32,063 nucleotides of DNA from Spirochaetaceae bacterium (lineage in GTDB: Bacteria; Spirochaetota; Spirochaetia; Treponematales; Rectinemataceae): positions 1 to 32,063 of the forward strand of contig JANXYQ010000104.1 in the NCBI GenBank assembly GCA_025355995.1. The letters are read 5' to 3'. Of the stretch, positions 31,277 through 32,063 are shown piece by piece. Position 1 is the stretch's first letter. Each line of letters starts with the position of its first letter. The position numbers were made by a program, and so were the translations under genes. The notes beneath the pieces are model-generated. The model searched no databases. It worked only from the letters and a program-made list of their open reading frames with translations, and was not told the origin of the DNA.

Positions 31277-32063
31277 GTAAGGAAATCTACTATTTTTCTG
31301 GAACCGGCAATTCCCTCGTGGTGGCCAAAGCCATCGCCGAAAGAACCGAGGGAAAAGCGACCTCCATTCCCTCGGTATTGGATAGACAAAGAATTTCGAC
31401 GGATGCCGATAGCGTTGGGATTATTTTCCCCTGCTACCTGGCTCAACTCTACGGCATACCCTTGATCGTGGAAGCCTTCATCAAAAAAATGGAAGACCTC
31501 GAGGGGAAATACATTTTCGCGGTCTGCACCTACGGGGGCTTCGGGCCTGTCAATGCGCTTCCGACATTAAAGAACCTATCAAGATTGATCCGGTCGGCGA
31601 ATGGAAAGCTGTCGGGGGCGTTTTCCGTACGGCTTCCGATGAACAACCTGGATTACGATCATATTCCAATTCCTCTGGAAAGAGATCAGGAGAATATCCT
31701 TAAAAGAGCCGACCGGAAAATCGATTCTATCTGCCGCCGAATCCTCCGCGGGAGAGGCACCAGGCATGCATGGATAAAATCCCTGACAGGCTTCCTCCTA
31801 GTCCCCATGTATTCCTTGATGAGGAAATATATCGAGGATTCGCTGAAAATCGCCGCGAAAGTAGAGGTGGGTTCTGCCCTCGGCTTTCATGAATTGATTC
31901 CCTTGACCGACAAGAGCATTACCATCAACGACAGATGCAATGGTTGCGGGATCTGCTCCGCGGTGTGCCCCGTCAAGAATATCGAAATAAGCGGAGGCAG
32001 ACCTGCCTGGCTTCACCACTGCGAAATGTGTCTTGCCTGCGATGAATGGTGCCAAGAAGGCGA
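31273..32063 (+). CDS. EFR1-type flavodoxin/ferredoxin protein, 3' end outside the window
   Basis: An open frame without stops runs from TTG 31273 to the window's end (263 codons). Residues 1-170 are flavodoxin-like: EIYYFSGTGNSLVVAKAIAE is a perfect FMN phosphate loop, with SVGIIFPCYLAQLYGIPL and FAVCTYGGFGPVNAL as later FMN contacts. Near residue 218 come ferredoxin motifs CNGCGICSAVCPVKNIEI and then CEMCLACDEWC, which should bind two [4Fe-4S] clusters. This is the EFR1 family layout. The second set has Gln in place of the usual Pro after its last Cys. The TTG shares TTGA with the flavodoxin stop. The DNA is clearly richer in A and T than its surroundings and uses codons such as AAA, ATT and TTT more freely, a sign of recent acquisition. 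Confidence 0.87.
   Translation, partial: MSKEIYYFSGTGNSLVVAKAIAERTEGKATSIPSVLDRQRISTDADSVGIIFPCYLAQLYGIPLIVEAFIKKMEDLEGKYIFAVCTYGGFGPVNALPTLKNLSRLIRSANGKLSGAFSVRLPMNNLDYDHIPIPLERDQENILKRADRKIDSICRRILRGRGTRHAWIKSLTGFLLVPMYSLMRKYIEDSLKIAAKVEVGSALGFHELIPLTDKSITINDRCNGCGICSAVCPVKNIEISGGRPAWLHHCEMCLACDEWCQEG

Noticed and set aside
1-32063. CRISPR arrays, tRNA or rRNA genes, transposases or prophage genes
   Set aside because: No regularly spaced repeats, cloverleaf-like segments or recognisable mobile-element proteins were seen on either strand.

Overview
The window is a dense, high-G+C bacterial segment (about two thirds G+C by eye). Every intact gene is on the + strand, and neighbouring genes are joined by ATGA/GTGA/TTGA stop-start overlaps. 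Relaxed lipoboxes, a CsgG/FlgO-like protein fused to a predicted beta-barrel, sigma/FecR-type surface signalling and an anaerobic purine-fermentation cluster would suit a spirochaete-like anaerobe. That assignment is a weak inference, since no rRNA or single-copy marker gene is present.

Layout. (1) 1-2985: the 3' part of adenine deaminase, a short-chain dehydrogenase, and a small exported molybdopterin-domain protein with no standard start codon. (2) 2996-7248: an ECF-type sigma factor, a membrane FecR-like/beta-propeller protein that is its probable regulator, a CsgG/FlgO-like plus barrel protein, and a lipoprotein. (3) 7249-27980: the core of the window, a 20.6-kb run of 13 genes. It starts with a GntR/FCD regulator broken by one in-frame TAG. 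It continues with two-subunit xanthine dehydrogenase (xdhA, xdhB), a HyuA-like cyclic amidohydrolase, YgfK, SsnA, YgeY, a threonine-synthase-like PLP enzyme, a TrpB-like PLP enzyme, 8-oxoguanine deaminase, a YgfM-like FAD subunit, an XdhD-like FeS/molybdenum hydroxylase, and the knotted carbamoyltransferase YgeW. (4) 28008-30072: a decayed stretch in which a Mut7-C nuclease gene, a pcm gene (- strand), a sigma factor gene and a DUF6326 gene all appear to have lost internal segments. (5) 30069-32063: a DUF4386 membrane protein, a flavodoxin and the start of an EFR1-type flavodoxin/ferredoxin protein whose DNA is visibly richer in A+T.

How the genes work together. Adenine deaminase makes hypoxanthine from adenine. 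XdhAB oxidises hypoxanthine and xanthine to urate; the five substrate-site residues of bovine xanthine oxidase are conserved, including most of their spacing. 8-oxoguanine deaminase makes urate from 8-oxoguanine. YgfK, SsnA, HyuA and YgeY homologues belong to the gene set linked in gut bacteria and E. coli to anaerobic urate/purine breakdown, where the rings are reduced and hydrolysed open. YgeW would give carbamoyl phosphate, a source of ATP. The expected last enzyme, YgeX (2,3-diaminopropionate ammonia-lyase), is absent. Two other fold-type II PLP enzymes sit in its place, and they are the most promising novel part of the window. No purine transporter, carbamate kinase or molybdenum-hydroxylase maturation factor is present here.
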